Source: an uncultured Clostridia bacterium
GTDB lineage: Bacteria; Bacillota; Clostridia; Oscillospirales; Ruminococcaceae
Direction: 5' to 3'
NCBI GenBank assembly: GCA_946498095.1
Contig: CAMMMX010000010.1
Span: 1 to 64,000 of the forward strand
Length of the DNA: 64,000 nt
Below, one piece after another: positions 1 through 8,118 of this stretch (the first letter of the stretch is position 1; each line of letters begins with the position of its first letter). The position numbers and the translations under genes are program-made. The notes below the pieces were generated by a model. That model was not told the DNA's origin, searched no databases, and saw nothing but the letters and a program-made list of their open reading frames with translations.

Positions 1-56
1 ATCTGATTATCGAGGTTATTCTCAACATACTCCTTGAATGATCGGCTTTGTCTCAT
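1..56 (-). CDS. Truncated gene of unknown function (N-terminus only)
   Basis: Reading leftwards from an ATG at 56-54 gives an open frame (MRQSRSFKEYVENNLDNQ) that runs off the window edge. A purine-rich AGGGGG lies about 8 bases upstream and would serve as ribosome binding site. Only about 18 residues are visible, too few for a family call. Short proteins opening with an 'SFKEYV'-like stretch occur in integrative elements of Clostridia, which would fit the accessory character of this edge, but that is recollection and inference. Confidence 0.45.
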   Translation of the reverse strand, partial: MRQSRSFKEYVENNLDNQ

Positions 57-163
57 ATGAACGCCCCCTACAGTGAAAAATGTAGGCTTTTCTCATTCAC
101 CACTCAGCGTAAATGCCGTTAATATTTAGCTGTCTTTCGCCAATTGGCAATACCTTTATAGCC

Positions 164-793
164 TTACAATAATGCATCGTTTAAATACTCTCTGACTCGT
201 TGTTCCAGTTCTTCTGCCGTAAAAGCGCAGGGCTGAAGCCGCTCCGCCCACGCACGGCCAGGATGTAAGCAATCCCAAAGAGGCATCCTGCCCCTATGAC
301 GGCCTTTTCCGGGATCGTGGTTACCAAAGCCGTCCAAAACGCGGTTCCATACCGGTTTAAACCTCTCAATCAATAAAGACTCCGTCAATGGAATCCAGAT
401 ATCGTCTACGGAAAGAAATCGACAACGGAAGTCCTCCAATTTTAGATTTGTTGCAGCATCCAGGGATTTGGCATGGTCGGTTAACCGTTTGAATAACGCC
501 GTTCCGGGATCAACATCATCGCCTTGTCCACCTTTCCTGGCACCGTCAGGAACCGCCTTCCCCACATAGATGGGGCAGGCATACTGGCCGTTGCGGTTTA
601 CTTCTGCGAGAACTTCATAAGCAGGAAAGTCGCCCAGATAGTACAGTGCATATACTCCGGCTCCGATGAATGGCTCTGGCGGCAAAGGATACGTCTCAGA
701 CTCCAAAAGAGCATTTGCTACGCTTGCGCCCAAGTGCCGTTTATCCAGTGGGTTGAAGGGTTCAAATACCGGATAATCTGATTTCTTAGCCAT
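164..793 (-). CDS. Eco29kI-family type II restriction endonuclease (GIY-YIG fold)
   Basis: Predicted type II restriction enzyme, 209 residues. Around residues 45-80 the sequence reads GVYALYYLG... followed by CPIYVGKA, the two halves of a GIY-YIG nuclease core. Downstream come R/H/E positions (LFKRLTDHAKS, ESLLIERFKPVWNR) in which the glutamate and the final asparagine match GIY-YIG catalytic positions. This arrangement is typical of Eco29kI, which cuts CCGCGG. The ATG overlaps the methyltransferase stop by 8 bases, so the pair is translationally coupled with the protective enzyme made first. The CCGCGG specificity is inferred from the family only. DNA here is AT-richer than the his operon to the right, consistent with acquisition. 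Confidence 0.85.
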   Translation of the reverse strand: MAKKSDYPVFEPFNPLDKRHLGASVANALLESETYPLPPEPFIGAGVYALYYLGDFPAYEVLAEVNRNGQYACPIYVGKAVPDGARKGGQGDDVDPGTALFKRLTDHAKSLDAATNLKLEDFRCRFLSVDDIWIPLTESLLIERFKPVWNRVLDGFGNHDPGKGRHRGRMPLWDCLHPGRAWAERLQPCAFTAEELEQRVREYLNDALL

Positions 794-1967
794 TGTGTTT
801 CACCAGTCCTTTCATCTGTGTAATGACGGAGTCGCCGACTGCCTTCGCTAATTTCACAGGCACCGCATTTCCGATTTGTCTCATACTCTCAGTCCAGGAT
901 GCACTAAAGATATAATCATCCGGGAAAGTTTGTATCCGCGCACTTTCTCGAACTGTATAGTAGCGGACACTGCCATCATCCAGTACAACCATGTTTTCGC
1001 CGCCGGGCACGCCGTGTGCGCCAGCCTTGATAGTCTTGGACGGTTCGTCCATTTTACTGCCTGAATGCCCCGCATAAATCCGGGCGCCATCTCTGAACTC
1101 ATGATTATAGTAAGCACCAACCCCATGCTCATCGGCGGGATTAGGCAAGTCTCCAATCGCATCTCGAACGGTCTGCCACCTCTGCAGCGGTGTGTCCGTT
1201 TCCTCAACAGCACGACGTACTGAACGCAGTTGTGCTGTTGACAGCGGCATTTCGCTCGGCTTTTTCATGTCGTGTTCCTGCCAATAATCACCGGTAACCC
1301 ACTTGGAATATAGCAAAGATTCCTGTGAGTGGGTAGCATTCGGAAAGCTCCAGCTTATATTGCTGTCACTTCTGAAGCCTACGATAATAACACGGTGCCG
1401 GGATTGCGGCACACCGTAGTCAGCGGCATTCAGCAATCGAAAAACAACATTGTAGGACAGACCATCGTCATGCCCGGCCGTGTGGTGCTTTTCCAGCAGC
1501 GACATGTGTTCTTCCCATGTCATATTCTCTTTTTTTACGATCTCCGGGTGCTGAAGCTGTAGCAGAATATAATTAAAGTAGGAGCTAAAAGACTTCCTTA
1601 AAAGCCCTTTTACATTTTCAAATATAAATGCTTCAGGCTGCGTCTCGCGCACAGCGCGCACGGCTTCAGGAAACATATCCCGCTTATCATTGTAGGCCTG
1701 ATGCTTTCCGCCTAACGAAAATGGCTGGCACGGTGGTCCTCCAGCAACAAGTTGGATACTCCCCGTATAGCCATTATAATTTACGGTTCTTACATCCGTT
1801 TGGTATACCTTCCAATCTCTAACGCCCGGATATCCATTTGCGATATTTTCCTTGATGTTTTCGCAAGAGGCCTTATCCCACTCAAAAAGAGCCTTATGGT
1901 CAAATCCCGCCTGCTGCAAGCCAAGTGCCAATCCGCCCGTCCCGCTAAATAATTCTATCGAATTCAT
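786..1967 (-). CDS. DNA (cytosine-5) methyltransferase of the R-M pair
   Basis: C5-cytosine methyltransferase, 393 residues, expected to protect host DNA from the adjacent nuclease. Conserved motifs are visible in order: motif I FSGTGGLALGL (AdoMet site, residues 6-16), motif IV GGPPCQPFS with the catalytic Cys (about 77-85), motif VI ENVKG, motif VIII QSRHRVIIVG and motif X GNAVPVKLA near the C-terminus. The stretch between VIII and X is the expected target-recognition region. It follows the small XRE regulator by 37 bases and overlaps the nuclease gene downstream, giving the order regulator, methylase, nuclease. Length and motif set are complete, so it should be active. Confidence 0.93.
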   Translation of the reverse strand: MNSIELFSGTGGLALGLQQAGFDHKALFEWDKASCENIKENIANGYPGVRDWKVYQTDVRTVNYNGYTGSIQLVAGGPPCQPFSLGGKHQAYNDKRDMFPEAVRAVRETQPEAFIFENVKGLLRKSFSSYFNYILLQLQHPEIVKKENMTWEEHMSLLEKHHTAGHDDGLSYNVVFRLLNAADYGVPQSRHRVIIVGFRSDSNISWSFPNATHSQESLLYSKWVTGDYWQEHDMKKPSEMPLSTAQLRSVRRAVEETDTPLQRWQTVRDAIGDLPNPADEHGVGAYYNHEFRDGARIYAGHSGSKMDEPSKTIKAGAHGVPGGENMVVLDDGSVRYYTVRESARIQTFPDDYIFSASWTESMRQIGNAVPVKLAKAVGDSVITQMKGLVKHNG

Positions 1968-2004
1968 AATACCTCAATCCTGTCTTTCCGTGGTAAAAAG
2001 TAAT

Positions 2005-2214
2005 CTATTTTGCATCTTTGACATATTCAACTATGTCTCCGAAATCCGCATCTAACACAGCACAAATCTTCTCAAGCACTGACATGGTCACTTCCTGGTC
2101 TTTCTTCATACGGGTAACCGTGTTGGGTGCAATATCTGCGGCCCTGCGCATTTCAGCGACACTCATGTTTTTATCTATCAACAACTTCCAGAGTCTGTTA
2201 TATGAAACTGCCAT
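2005..2214 (-). CDS. Small XRE/Cro-type HTH regulator (possible R-M controller)
   Basis: A 69-residue protein that is almost entirely a helix-turn-helix: SVAEMRRAADIAPNTVTRMKKD gives helices 2-3, and MSVLEKICAVLDADFGDIVEYV the following helices. It resembles the short Cro/CI proteins of the YozG type. A strong Shine-Dalgarno (GGAGGA) precedes the ATG. As the first gene of the regulator-methylase-nuclease operon it could act like a C protein, timing nuclease expression. That role is inferred from position. Many such small XRE proteins are simply carried by mobile elements. Confidence 0.8.
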   Translation of the reverse strand: MAVSYNRLWKLLIDKNMSVAEMRRAADIAPNTVTRMKKDQEVTMSVLEKICAVLDADFGDIVEYVKDAK

Positions 2215-2285
2215 ACCTATCCTCCAACTCTTACAGCCACAAACGGCAATACTGACTCTTCAACCATCAAGAGAACTTAATAGAT

Positions 2286-2314
2286 ATTGTACCACATGAC
2301 AGCCCTCATTACAA
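2286..2314 (-). promoter_or_regulatory. Sigma-A-type promoter of the R-M operon
   Basis: On the minus strand TTGTAA (2314-2309) and TACAAT (2291-2286) are separated by exactly 17 bases, about 72 bases upstream of the XRE start codon. Both hexamers differ from consensus at one or two positions. Start of transcription is expected near 2279. No other good promoter is visible between here and the regulator gene. Confidence 0.6.
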
Positions 2315-2895
2315 TAGCTTTTCGCATTAAATTGCGAGTTTTTACCCTCTCGATTCGAGAACGCTTGTTCCTGTATGTTGATAGCTCTCTAAAAAGAAAC
2401 CATAGCACATCTTAACGATAGCCCTACTCTGTAACGATAGCTTTTCTATCGTTACAGAGTACCACCAAAATGGTGAACCGCCTTGTCAAAACCGCCATTT
2501 TGCCTATGCCACCACAGTGTTGAAAATAGAAAAACCGCCCAGAAACGGCGGATTTACGGCATTTTTGAGGGTATGGAATTGTATCAATCTCGGCGTGGTT
2601 TTGTCAAGAACACGTTTGTTTTTTTCCGATAACCGACAACGCAAATTCCACATCACTAATATCCGTTTGATCCATGTCGTACATATCGGAAATCCATTTT
2701 GAAATAATTGATTCTTCGTTATACAATACGATTTCCTCCATTTTTAAAGCATAGTTTCCCTCCTGTTATATATTTCTACAAATAATATGATATATTTCAT
2801 ATCAATCATCCCTTTCAGGTAAAATATTTTGCAGAATCTTAAGTGATATAAACAAGATGCGTGAACAATTCATTTTGAGTATACCATATAAAAAG
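2315..2895. other. Gene-poor AT-rich stretch, probable decayed accessory DNA
   Basis: No convincing gene was found in either direction. The stretch carries several short inverted repeats: a 15-bp hairpin at 2426-2460, CACCA/TGGTG at 2463-2475, and CCGCC...GGCGG around 2536-2552. The only open frames are short and lack ribosome binding sites. Composition is like the R-M operon and unlike the his operon, so it is probably remnant mobile-element sequence. Confidence 0.5.
2426..2460. repeat. Perfect 15-bp inverted repeat with AACGATAG iterations
   Basis: ACTCTGTAACGATAG (2426-2440) and its exact reverse complement (2446-2460) enclose a 5-base CTTTT loop. The core AACGATAG also occurs as a direct repeat at 2414-2421, giving two direct copies and one inverted copy within about 40 bases. 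There is no T-run after either arm, so it is not a standard intrinsic terminator. It could be a protein binding site or a mobile-element end. Confidence 0.7.
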
Positions 2896-2937
2896 AAAAA
2901 AGTATAGTACAGGAAATTTCTTGTACTATACTTTTTT
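2896..2937. terminator. Bidirectional intrinsic terminator-like hairpin
   Basis: AAAAAAGTATAGTACA (2896-2911) pairs perfectly with TGTACTATACTTTTTT (2922-2937) around a 10-base loop. The arm ends in T6 on either strand, so it should stop transcription both ways. No gene directly feeds it. On the minus strand it lies 60 bases past the structured repeat at 2997-3251, so it could end a transcript reading through tRNA-Pro and that repeat. Confidence 0.75.
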
Positions 2938-2996
2938 GGAAGGGGAGTCATTTTAGATGCAACCTCCGACACGAGAACCTTGTTCGGACAAGTCAG

Positions 2997-3251
2997 GCCC
3001 CCCGGCAAAGCCGGGGGCTTGAGTAAGCCCTAGAAGGGCATCGTACCGGCAAGCCTCTCAAGAGGCACTGAAAAGATCTACCACTTGCATCACTTGCCCC
3101 ACAACCCGTAAACGGGCCTTTGCGTACTAACACAGCTTTTCTTATGTAGCAAAATTGCTGTTTATATCTCGCTTCGCTCAGTACTTGAATCTAATGTTTA
3201 TTTACTCTCCCCAGCCGAGCTGGGGGTTCTTCTTGTGCTAAAGCATTTAAA
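2997..3251 (-). mobile_element. Structured repeat, copy 1 (non-autonomous IS200/IS605- or HEARO-like element)
   Basis: On the minus strand this repeat begins TTTAAATGCTTTAG (3251-3238) and ends in a C5-GGC-TTT-GCC-G5 hairpin near 2998. It matches the copy at 56046-56291, which lies in opposite orientation, almost base for base: I see a 9-base indel near the start and about five substitutions over some 230 bases. Both ends are strong palindromes, and the interior has several small GC stem-loops. There is no open reading frame. This fits a non-autonomous element or the RNA part of an IS605-type (IscB/TnpB) element. It starts directly behind the tRNA-Pro terminator, sharing its T-run. The family name is not certain. 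Confidence 0.7.
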
Positions 3252-3286
3252 AAGAAAAAAGTCTGAACGCGAACTGCATTCAGACT
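3249..3286 (-). terminator. Intrinsic terminator of tRNA-Pro
   Basis: On the minus strand, AGTCTGAA pairs with TTCAGACT, the stem extends inward by about three pairs, and TTTTTTCTTTTT follows. It sits 5 bases past the tRNA 3' end. The last bases of its T-run coincide with the first bases of the structured repeat. Confidence 0.85.
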
Positions 3287-3291
3287 CGATA

Positions 3292-3368
3292 TGGTCGAGG
3301 TGACAGGACTTGAACCTGCGGCCTCTGCGTCCCGAACGCAGCGCTCTACCAAACTGAGCCACACCTCG
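3292..3368 (-). tRNA. tRNA-Pro (anticodon CGG)
   Basis: The minus strand folds as a full cloverleaf. The acceptor stem is CGAGGTG/CACCTCG, the D-arm GCTC/GAGC, the anticodon stem CTGCG/CGCAG with loop TTCGGGA (anticodon CGG), and the T-arm GCAGG-TTCAAGT-CCTGT. The discriminator base is A and the CCA end is encoded at 3294-3292. It has its own promoter and terminator. The accessory region begins just past its 3' end, a usual integration site, but I found no duplicated tRNA 3' end in the window. Confidence 0.95.
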
Positions 3369-3390
3369 TTTTGTCTTGACGACGATATAT

Positions 3391-3419
3391 ATTATACTAC
3401 GATAGAAAGGGAATGTCAA
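3391..3419 (-). promoter_or_regulatory. Consensus promoter of tRNA-Pro
   Basis: The minus strand has TTGACA (3419-3414), a 17-base spacer and TATAAT (3396-3391), a perfect sigma-A promoter. It lies about 23 bases upstream of the mature tRNA 5' end, as expected for a stable-RNA gene. Confidence 0.9.
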
Positions 3420-3553
3420 GAGCAGTCGAAAAATTTATTTTACAGAGATCCTTCCTGCTCCTGACATTTTTTCATCCATTTTTCACATACGTACCAGGAA
3501 GCAGCCGTTTTATTTCACCCGACTGGTTCCTTTGCTACGTCATTTGTGAGACG

Positions 3554-3880
3554 TTACGTGTTTTTGTCCGTTTGATGGAATTGCTTGAGGTTGCCGATCT
3601 TGTTCCGGCGTTCTTCCAGAACCTTTTCGACCTCGCTGATATCCAATCCGCACTGCGCCATCATCACCAGGACGTGGTACGTCAGGTCGGCAATCTCGTT
3701 GGCCAGCTCGACCGGATCGCCGTTTTTGGCCGCGATGATCATCTCCGCGTTTTCTTCCCCGCATTTTTTGAGGATCTTATCCAGCCCTTTCTCAAAAAGA
3801 TAGCAGGTATAAGATCCCTCCTGCTGAACGCCTTTGCGCTGCAGGACGATGTCGTATAGTTCATGCATCACATTGCTCAT
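3554..3880 (-). CDS. hisE: Phosphoribosyl-ATP pyrophosphatase
   Basis: Second step of histidine synthesis: hydrolyses phosphoribosyl-ATP to phosphoribosyl-AMP and pyrophosphate. The 108 residues contain the all-alpha MazG-like fold with the metal-binding [12 protein letters not shown] (about 41-52) and [14 protein letters not shown] (61-74). The frame stays open far upstream, but the start at 3880 is chosen because AGGAAG precedes it and everything upstream is hisI in another frame. It overlaps hisI by 20 bases. HisI and HisE are separate here, not fused as in enterobacteria. It is the last gene of the his operon; no clear terminator was found before the tRNA-Pro promoter. Confidence 0.93.
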   Translation of the reverse strand: MSNVMHELYDIVLQRKGVQQEGSYTCYLFEKGLDKILKKCGEENAEMIIAAKNGDPVELANEIADLTYHVLVMMAQCGLDISEVEKVLEERRNKIGNLKQFHQTDKNT

Positions 3881-4223
3881 TAGATTCCGCTTCCTTCCAT
3901 ATTTCCTTAAAGAAACAGCTGTATGCCCCCGTATGGCAGGCCACTCCTGTCTGGCGGACGGTAACGAGTAAGGTATCGTCGTCGCAGTCCGCGCGTATAC
4001 TGACCACCTGCTGCAAATGCCCCGACGTCGCTCCTTTATTCCACAGCTCCTGCCTGGAACGGCTATAAAACCAAGTATATCCCGTCTCACGTGTTTTGGC
4101 CAGACTTTCCCGGTTCATATAGGCCAGCATCAACACCGCCTTGGTGCTTTCATCTACGACAATGGCCGGGACAAGCTCCGATTTGGCAAACAGACGTTCC
4201 CAATCATAATTGACATCTTCCAT
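3861..4223 (-). CDS. hisI: Phosphoribosyl-AMP cyclohydrolase
   Basis: Third step of histidine synthesis: opens the purine ring of phosphoribosyl-AMP. The 120 residues show the zinc/magnesium core: [20 protein letters not shown], then [15 protein letters not shown] with its paired cysteines and histidine. The start at 4223 follows GGGAGATATAAAG. An upstream in-frame ATG at 4274 would overlap hisF and lacks a binding site. The gene lies 28 bases after hisF and overlaps hisE, consistent with coupled translation. Confidence 0.94.
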   Translation of the reverse strand: MEDVNYDWERLFAKSELVPAIVVDESTKAVLMLAYMNRESLAKTRETGYTWFYSRSRQELWNKGATSGHLQQVVSIRADCDDDTLLVTVRQTGVACHTGAYSCFFKEIWKEAESNEQCDA

Positions 4224-4251
4224 CTTTATATCTCCCTTGACGTAAGGTAAT

Positions 4252-5010
4252 TTAGATGCGCGCCGGTATCCCACGTTCCCGCAGATGCGCTTTGACCTGC
4301 CCGACGGTCAGCTCTTTGTAGTGAAACAGCGACGCTGCCAGCGCGGCGTCCGCTCCCGTACGCTCAAAGACCTCGGAAAAATGGCGCAGGCTCCCGCAGC
4401 CGCCTGATGCGATCACCGGGATCCCCAGCCGGGGACAGATCGCATTGAGCAACTCATAGTCGAAGCCGGCTTTCGTCCCGTCAGCGTCCATCGATGTGAG
4501 CAGGATTTCGCCTGCGCCGAGCTGCTCCGCACGCTGCGCCCATTCCACTGCGTCGACGCCGGTATCGATGCGCCCGCCGTTGACGACGACGGTGAAACCG
4601 CCGTCCTCTTTGCGTCGCGCGTCGATGGCGACAACGACGCACTGGCTGCCGAAGCGCACCTTCGCTTCCCGAATGATATCCGGATTGCGTACCGCGACGG
4701 AATTGACCGAAACCTTATCCGCACCGGCACGCAGAAGTTCCTTAAAGTCATCCGCCGTACGGATACCGCCGCCGACTGTCAAGGGGACGAATACCTGCCG
4801 CGCCGTACGACGCACGACGTCCACCATGGTGCCCCGCCCTTCATGCGTCGCCGTGATATCCAGAAAGACGATCTCGTCCGCACCCTGGCGTGCGTACTCC
4901 GCTGCGTACTCCACCGGATCGCCTACTTCTTTAATCCCGACGAAGTTCACACCCTTGACCACTTTCCCGTCCCGCACGTCGAGACAGGGGATGATCCGTT
5001 TCGCCAGCAT
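4252..5010 (-). CDS. hisF: Imidazole glycerol phosphate synthase, cyclase subunit
   Basis: Uses ammonia delivered by HisH to turn PRFAR into imidazole glycerol phosphate and AICAR. A 252-residue (beta-alpha)8 barrel. The N-terminal [16 protein letters not shown] carries the catalytic Asp, VVVAIDARR carries the second, and phosphate loops appear at TVGGGIR and ASGGCG. Length is the family norm. It starts 8 bases after hisA. Confidence 0.97.
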   Translation of the reverse strand: MLAKRIIPCLDVRDGKVVKGVNFVGIKEVGDPVEYAAEYARQGADEIVFLDITATHEGRGTMVDVVRRTARQVFVPLTVGGGIRTADDFKELLRAGADKVSVNSVAVRNPDIIREAKVRFGSQCVVVAIDARRKEDGGFTVVVNGGRIDTGVDAVEWAQRAEQLGAGEILLTSMDADGTKAGFDYELLNAICPRLGIPVIASGGCGSLRHFSEVFERTGADAALAASLFHYKELTVGQVKAHLRERGIPARI

Positions 5011-5018
5011 ACAGCCAC

Positions 5019-5753
5019 CTACCCTTCCCTGACGTTCTGCTCTCCCGCGGCGTCAATCGCCTGTGCCAGATCGAGCGTCCCCTTGTAAATCGACTTGCCG
5101 CAAATCGCGCCGTACACGCCCTGCGCCGTCAGGTTCCGGATATCGTCTAGGCAGGAGATCCCGCCGCTGGCGATGACGTTGCAGGGCACGTTTTCCCGCA
5201 GCATCTGTAGCTGGGAGAAATTTGGCCCTTCCAGCGTGCCGTCCTTGGCGATGTCGGTAAAGATGATCGTCTGCACGCCAGCTGCGCACATCTCCTTTGC
5301 CAGATCGACGTAATGGACGCGGCTGTCATCCAGCCAACCTTCGGCGGACGCATAACCGTCCTTGGCGTCAATGCCGACCGCGATTTTACCGCAGTATTCC
5401 TTGACCGCCTCCCGGACGAGAGCGGGATTTTTCAGCGCCGCCGATCCAAGGATGACACGGGCGATACCCTTGGACAGGTAATACTCTACCGTGTCCATAC
5501 TGCGGATCCCTCCGCCAACCTCCACCTTGAGCGACGTCTTCCTAGCTACGCCGGTAAAGATGTCCGCGTTGACCGGAGCGGCGTCCTTGGCGCCGTCCAG
5601 ATCCACCATATGGATCCATTTCGCACCGGCGTCCTCGAAACGCCGGGCTGTCCGCAGCGGATCGTCCGCCACCTGTTCGGCAGTGCTGAAGTCGCCTTTG
5701 TATAAACGGACGCAATTGCCGTCCTTAATATCGATAGCCGGTAAGATAATCAT
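5019..5753 (-). CDS. hisA: ProFAR isomerase
   Basis: Isomerises ProFAR to PRFAR (fourth step). The 244-residue barrel is homologous to His[18 protein letters not shown] holds the catalytic Asp8, [15 protein letters not shown] a phosphate site, and [14 protein letters not shown] the second acidic site with ASGGIS after it. The ATG overlaps the hisH stop by 4 bases (ATGA), a coupling junction. It is not the PriA/TrpF bifunctional type as far as I can tell; no trp genes are nearby. Confidence 0.96.
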   Translation of the reverse strand: MIILPAIDIKDGNCVRLYKGDFSTAEQVADDPLRTARRFEDAGAKWIHMVDLDGAKDAAPVNADIFTGVARKTSLKVEVGGGIRSMDTVEYYLSKGIARVILGSAALKNPALVREAVKEYCGKIAVGIDAKDGYASAEGWLDDSRVHYVDLAKEMCAAGVQTIIFTDIAKDGTLEGPNFSQLQMLRENVPCNVIASGGISCLDDIRNLTAQGVYGAICGKSIYKGTLDLAQAIDAAGEQNVREG

Positions 5754-6355
5754 TTCGTCAACGCTCCAAAATTCTTCAGGATCTGCAGCCCTGCTTCACC
5801 GCTTTTTTCTGGATGGAACTGTGCGCCGAAAGCGTAGCTGCCGTCATAAACCAGTCCCGGGACCTTCTGCCCGTATTCGCAATAGGCGGAAATCCGCTGC
5901 GCCGAAGTATAGGCGCAGTAGGAGTGTACGAAATAAACATACGCCCCCTCCAGTCCCTGTGACAACGCGCAAGGATTTTGAACATGCAGCTCGTTCCAGC
6001 CCATGTGCGGGATTTTCAAGCCTTCCCCGCCCTGCAGGCGTCGGACCTGGCCGTCGATTAAGGACAGCCCGTCACAGGATTCGAATTCGTCGCTGTTTTC
6101 AAACATCAGCTGCATACCGAGGCAAATCCCCAAAAAGGGCTTTTGCTTGGCCTGCCGGCACAATACAGACGTCAAGCCCTGCTCGGACAACATCCGCATC
6201 GCGTCCGGAAACGCCCCGACGCCAGGCAGGATGAGACCGTCGGCGCGCTCCAACTGCACCGGTTCCTTGGTCAAAACGCTGGGGATGCCCAGATAGTCCA
6301 GCGCGTTTGTCACGCTGAACAGGTTCCCCGCACCGTAATCCACGACTGCTATCAT
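5750..6355 (-). CDS. hisH: Imidazole glycerol phosphate synthase, glutaminase subunit
   Basis: Class I glutamine amidotransferase that feeds ammonia to HisF. The 201 residues include the nucleophile elbow FLGICLGMQLMFE (Cys about 81) and the His-Glu pair in AFGAQFHPEKSGEAGL. DYGAGNLFSV at the N-terminus is the usual oxyanion/substrate strand. It sits 36 bases after hisB and overlaps hisA. Confidence 0.96.
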   Translation of the reverse strand: MIAVVDYGAGNLFSVTNALDYLGIPSVLTKEPVQLERADGLILPGVGAFPDAMRMLSEQGLTSVLCRQAKQKPFLGICLGMQLMFENSDEFESCDGLSLIDGQVRRLQGGEGLKIPHMGWNELHVQNPCALSQGLEGAYVYFVHSYCAYTSAQRISAYCEYGQKVPGLVYDGSYAFGAQFHPEKSGEAGLQILKNFGALTK

Positions 6356-6391
6356 GTCAAACCGTCCTTTTTATCCGAAATGCCCGGACGC

Positions 6392-6976
6392 TCACAGCGT
6401 CCCCTTCGTCGACAGCACGCCGCTGTCCCCGTTGAAGGATTTTGCCGTCCGCAGCGCATGGGCGAACGCCTTGAACAGCGCCTCACACTTGTGATGGTCA
6501 TTTTCTCCGTACAGGCAGCGCATGTGCAGCGTGATACCGGAGTGGAAAGCCGCAGCGCGCCAGAATTCCTGAACCATACAGGTGTCCATATCGCCGATTC
6601 GCTCGTTGTGGAAGGCACAGTCAAAAACGAGGAAGGGGCGCCCGCTGATGTCAAGCGACGCAAATCCAAGTGCTTCGTCCATCGGGATATAGGCGCTACC
6701 GTAACGGCAAATGCCCGCTTTCTCCCCCAGCGCCTGTCCAAGCGCCTGTCCCAGGACGATACCGGTGTCCTCGATGGTGTGATGGCAGTCGACGATGAGA
6801 TCGCCGTCCACCTTTGCCTCGAGATCCATCCCGCCATGGACGGCCAGCGCCGTCAGCATATGGTCGAAGAAGCCAATGCCGGTTGCAATGTCGGTCTTAC
6901 CTGTCCCATCCAAATTCAGCCTTAAGAAAATATCCGTCTCTTTGGTGACCCGTGTCACCGTTGCCGTCCGAAGCAT
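6392..6976 (-). CDS. hisB: Imidazoleglycerol-phosphate dehydratase
   Basis: Dehydrates imidazole glycerol phosphate to imidazole acetol phosphate. The start at 6976 is preferred over the in-frame ATG at 7009 because AGGGGTGCTGAT precedes it and the resulting MLRTATVTRVTKETDI matches the usual N-terminus; the product is then 194 residues. Manganese ligands are visible in GFFDHML and DCHHTIEDTGI and again toward the C-terminus (ENDHHKCEALFKAF). There is only the dehydratase domain: the N-terminal histidinol phosphatase domain of enterobacterial HisB is absent. Confidence 0.95.
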   Translation of the reverse strand: MLRTATVTRVTKETDIFLRLNLDGTGKTDIATGIGFFDHMLTALAVHGGMDLEAKVDGDLIVDCHHTIEDTGIVLGQALGQALGEKAGICRYGSAYIPMDEALGFASLDISGRPFLVFDCAFHNERIGDMDTCMVQEFWRAAAFHSGITLHMRCLYGENDHHKCEALFKAFAHALRTAKSFNGDSGVLSTKGTL

Positions 6977-7035
6977 ATCAGCACCCCTTATCGCCGTCTC
7001 AGCGGCCATGATTTATTCCGGGACCGCCCGGTGTG

Positions 7036-8103
7036 TTATCCTGCCCGCAGGATATCCGCAAACGCCTGTAAAAACTGACGGTTTTCGTCCGGCGTTCCTG
7101 CCGTGACCCGGAGGAACGCACCCATCCGGCGAATGATAATGCCGCGCTCCATCAGTTTATGGAACACACGCTCCGATTCCTGCTGGGAAGGAAAGCGGAG
7201 GAAAACAAAATTTGTTTTACTCTCGTACAGAAGGATCTCTTTACCACATGCTGCAAGCGTCCGGTCAATACCCGCATACAGCTCATCCCGGGACGCTAGA
7301 ACCTTTTCTTTGCATCGCTGCAGAAGGGAGCCCTGACGCAGCACGGCGGTCCCCACGGCCTGCGTCAAAAGGTTGACGTTATAAGGCGATTTCGCCGCCC
7401 GCAACGCACCCGTCAGCGTAGGGTTGGCGACCGCAAAGCCCAGCCGGATTCCTGCCAGTCCGATCGCCTTGGAACAGGTTTTGAGTACAATCAGGTTGTC
7501 GTACTGTGCCGCTTCCTTTACAAGTCCTTGGTCCCAGAAATCCATATACGCCTCGTCAAGCACGACAAGCGCGTCGGTACCCTGTATCAGCCGGCGCATT
7601 TCGTCTGCGCTTTTGCCCAGCGACGTCGGGTTGCAGGGATTGGAGAAGATGATCATTTTGACGTTATTGTGCCCCGCGTACGATAGAAGCGCGTCAATGC
7701 TGTAATCGAGGCTGTCGTCCTTGGCGTATTCCAGCACCGGATTTTCATAAAGCTGTCCGTAAAACCGGTACATGGAGAAATCCGGGTAGAGCGTCAGGAT
7801 CGCCTCCCCTTTCTGCAGGAAGGAAGAGACGATAACGCTAATCAGCTCGTCTGACCCATTCCCCGCCGTCACATGTTGCGGCTGCAGGCCGTACAGCTCA
7901 CAGAAACTGTCGATAAGCTTGACCGCGTAAGGATCCGGATACCGGTTCAGCGGCAGCGCTTGGACAGCCTGCACAATCTCCTGTCCCAGCATGTCGTTTG
8001 CATTGAGAAAAGACTCGTTGGCGTCCAGACGTACCGGGAAACTCCCTTCTATCGGATCGTAGGGCGTCAATGCCCGCATTTTTTCGTTGAGCGTATACGC
8101 CAT
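7036..8103 (-). CDS. hisC: Histidinol-phosphate aminotransferase
   Basis: PLP-dependent class I/II aminotransferase, 355 residues, converting imidazole acetol phosphate and glutamate to histidinol phosphate. Seen: RLDANESF at the N-terminus, AGNGSDELI (PLP phosphate), SNPCNPTS, DEAYMDF and the Schiff-base Lys in TCSKAIGLAGIRLGF. It is placed between hisD and hisB with short gaps. Family members sometimes accept aromatic amino acids; operon position makes histidine the main role. Confidence 0.95.
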   Translation of the reverse strand: MAYTLNEKMRALTPYDPIEGSFPVRLDANESFLNANDMLGQEIVQAVQALPLNRYPDPYAVKLIDSFCELYGLQPQHVTAGNGSDELISVIVSSFLQKGEAILTLYPDFSMYRFYGQLYENPVLEYAKDDSLDYSIDALLSYAGHNNVKMIIFSNPCNPTSLGKSADEMRRLIQGTDALVVLDEAYMDFWDQGLVKEAAQYDNLIVLKTCSKAIGLAGIRLGFAVANPTLTGALRAAKSPYNVNLLTQAVGTAVLRQGSLLQRCKEKVLASRDELYAGIDRTLAACGKEILLYESKTNFVFLRFPSQQESERVFHKLMERGIIIRRMGAFLRVTAGTPDENRQFLQAFADILRAG

Positions 8104-8118
8104 AGCTGTCCCCTTCCT

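Noticed and set aside
2517-2702. Possible 61-residue protein in the accessory gap
   Set aside because: No ribosome binding site, no recognisable motif, and it overlaps small inverted repeats; probably remnant DNA.
2802-3008. Minus-strand frame running from repeat copy 1 through the terminator-like hairpin
   Set aside because: It would be translated through a terminator and part of a structured repeat; composition and start context do not support coding.
2997-3251. CRISPR array or riboswitch
   Set aside because: There are no short repeats with spacers. A riboswitch is unlikely because the same sequence lies behind two unrelated genes and not in a 5' leader.
3292-3368. tRNA-Pro as attB of an integrated element
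   Set aside because: No copy of the tRNA 3' end was seen in 1-3290 and no integrase is present, so site-specific integration cannot be shown from this window.
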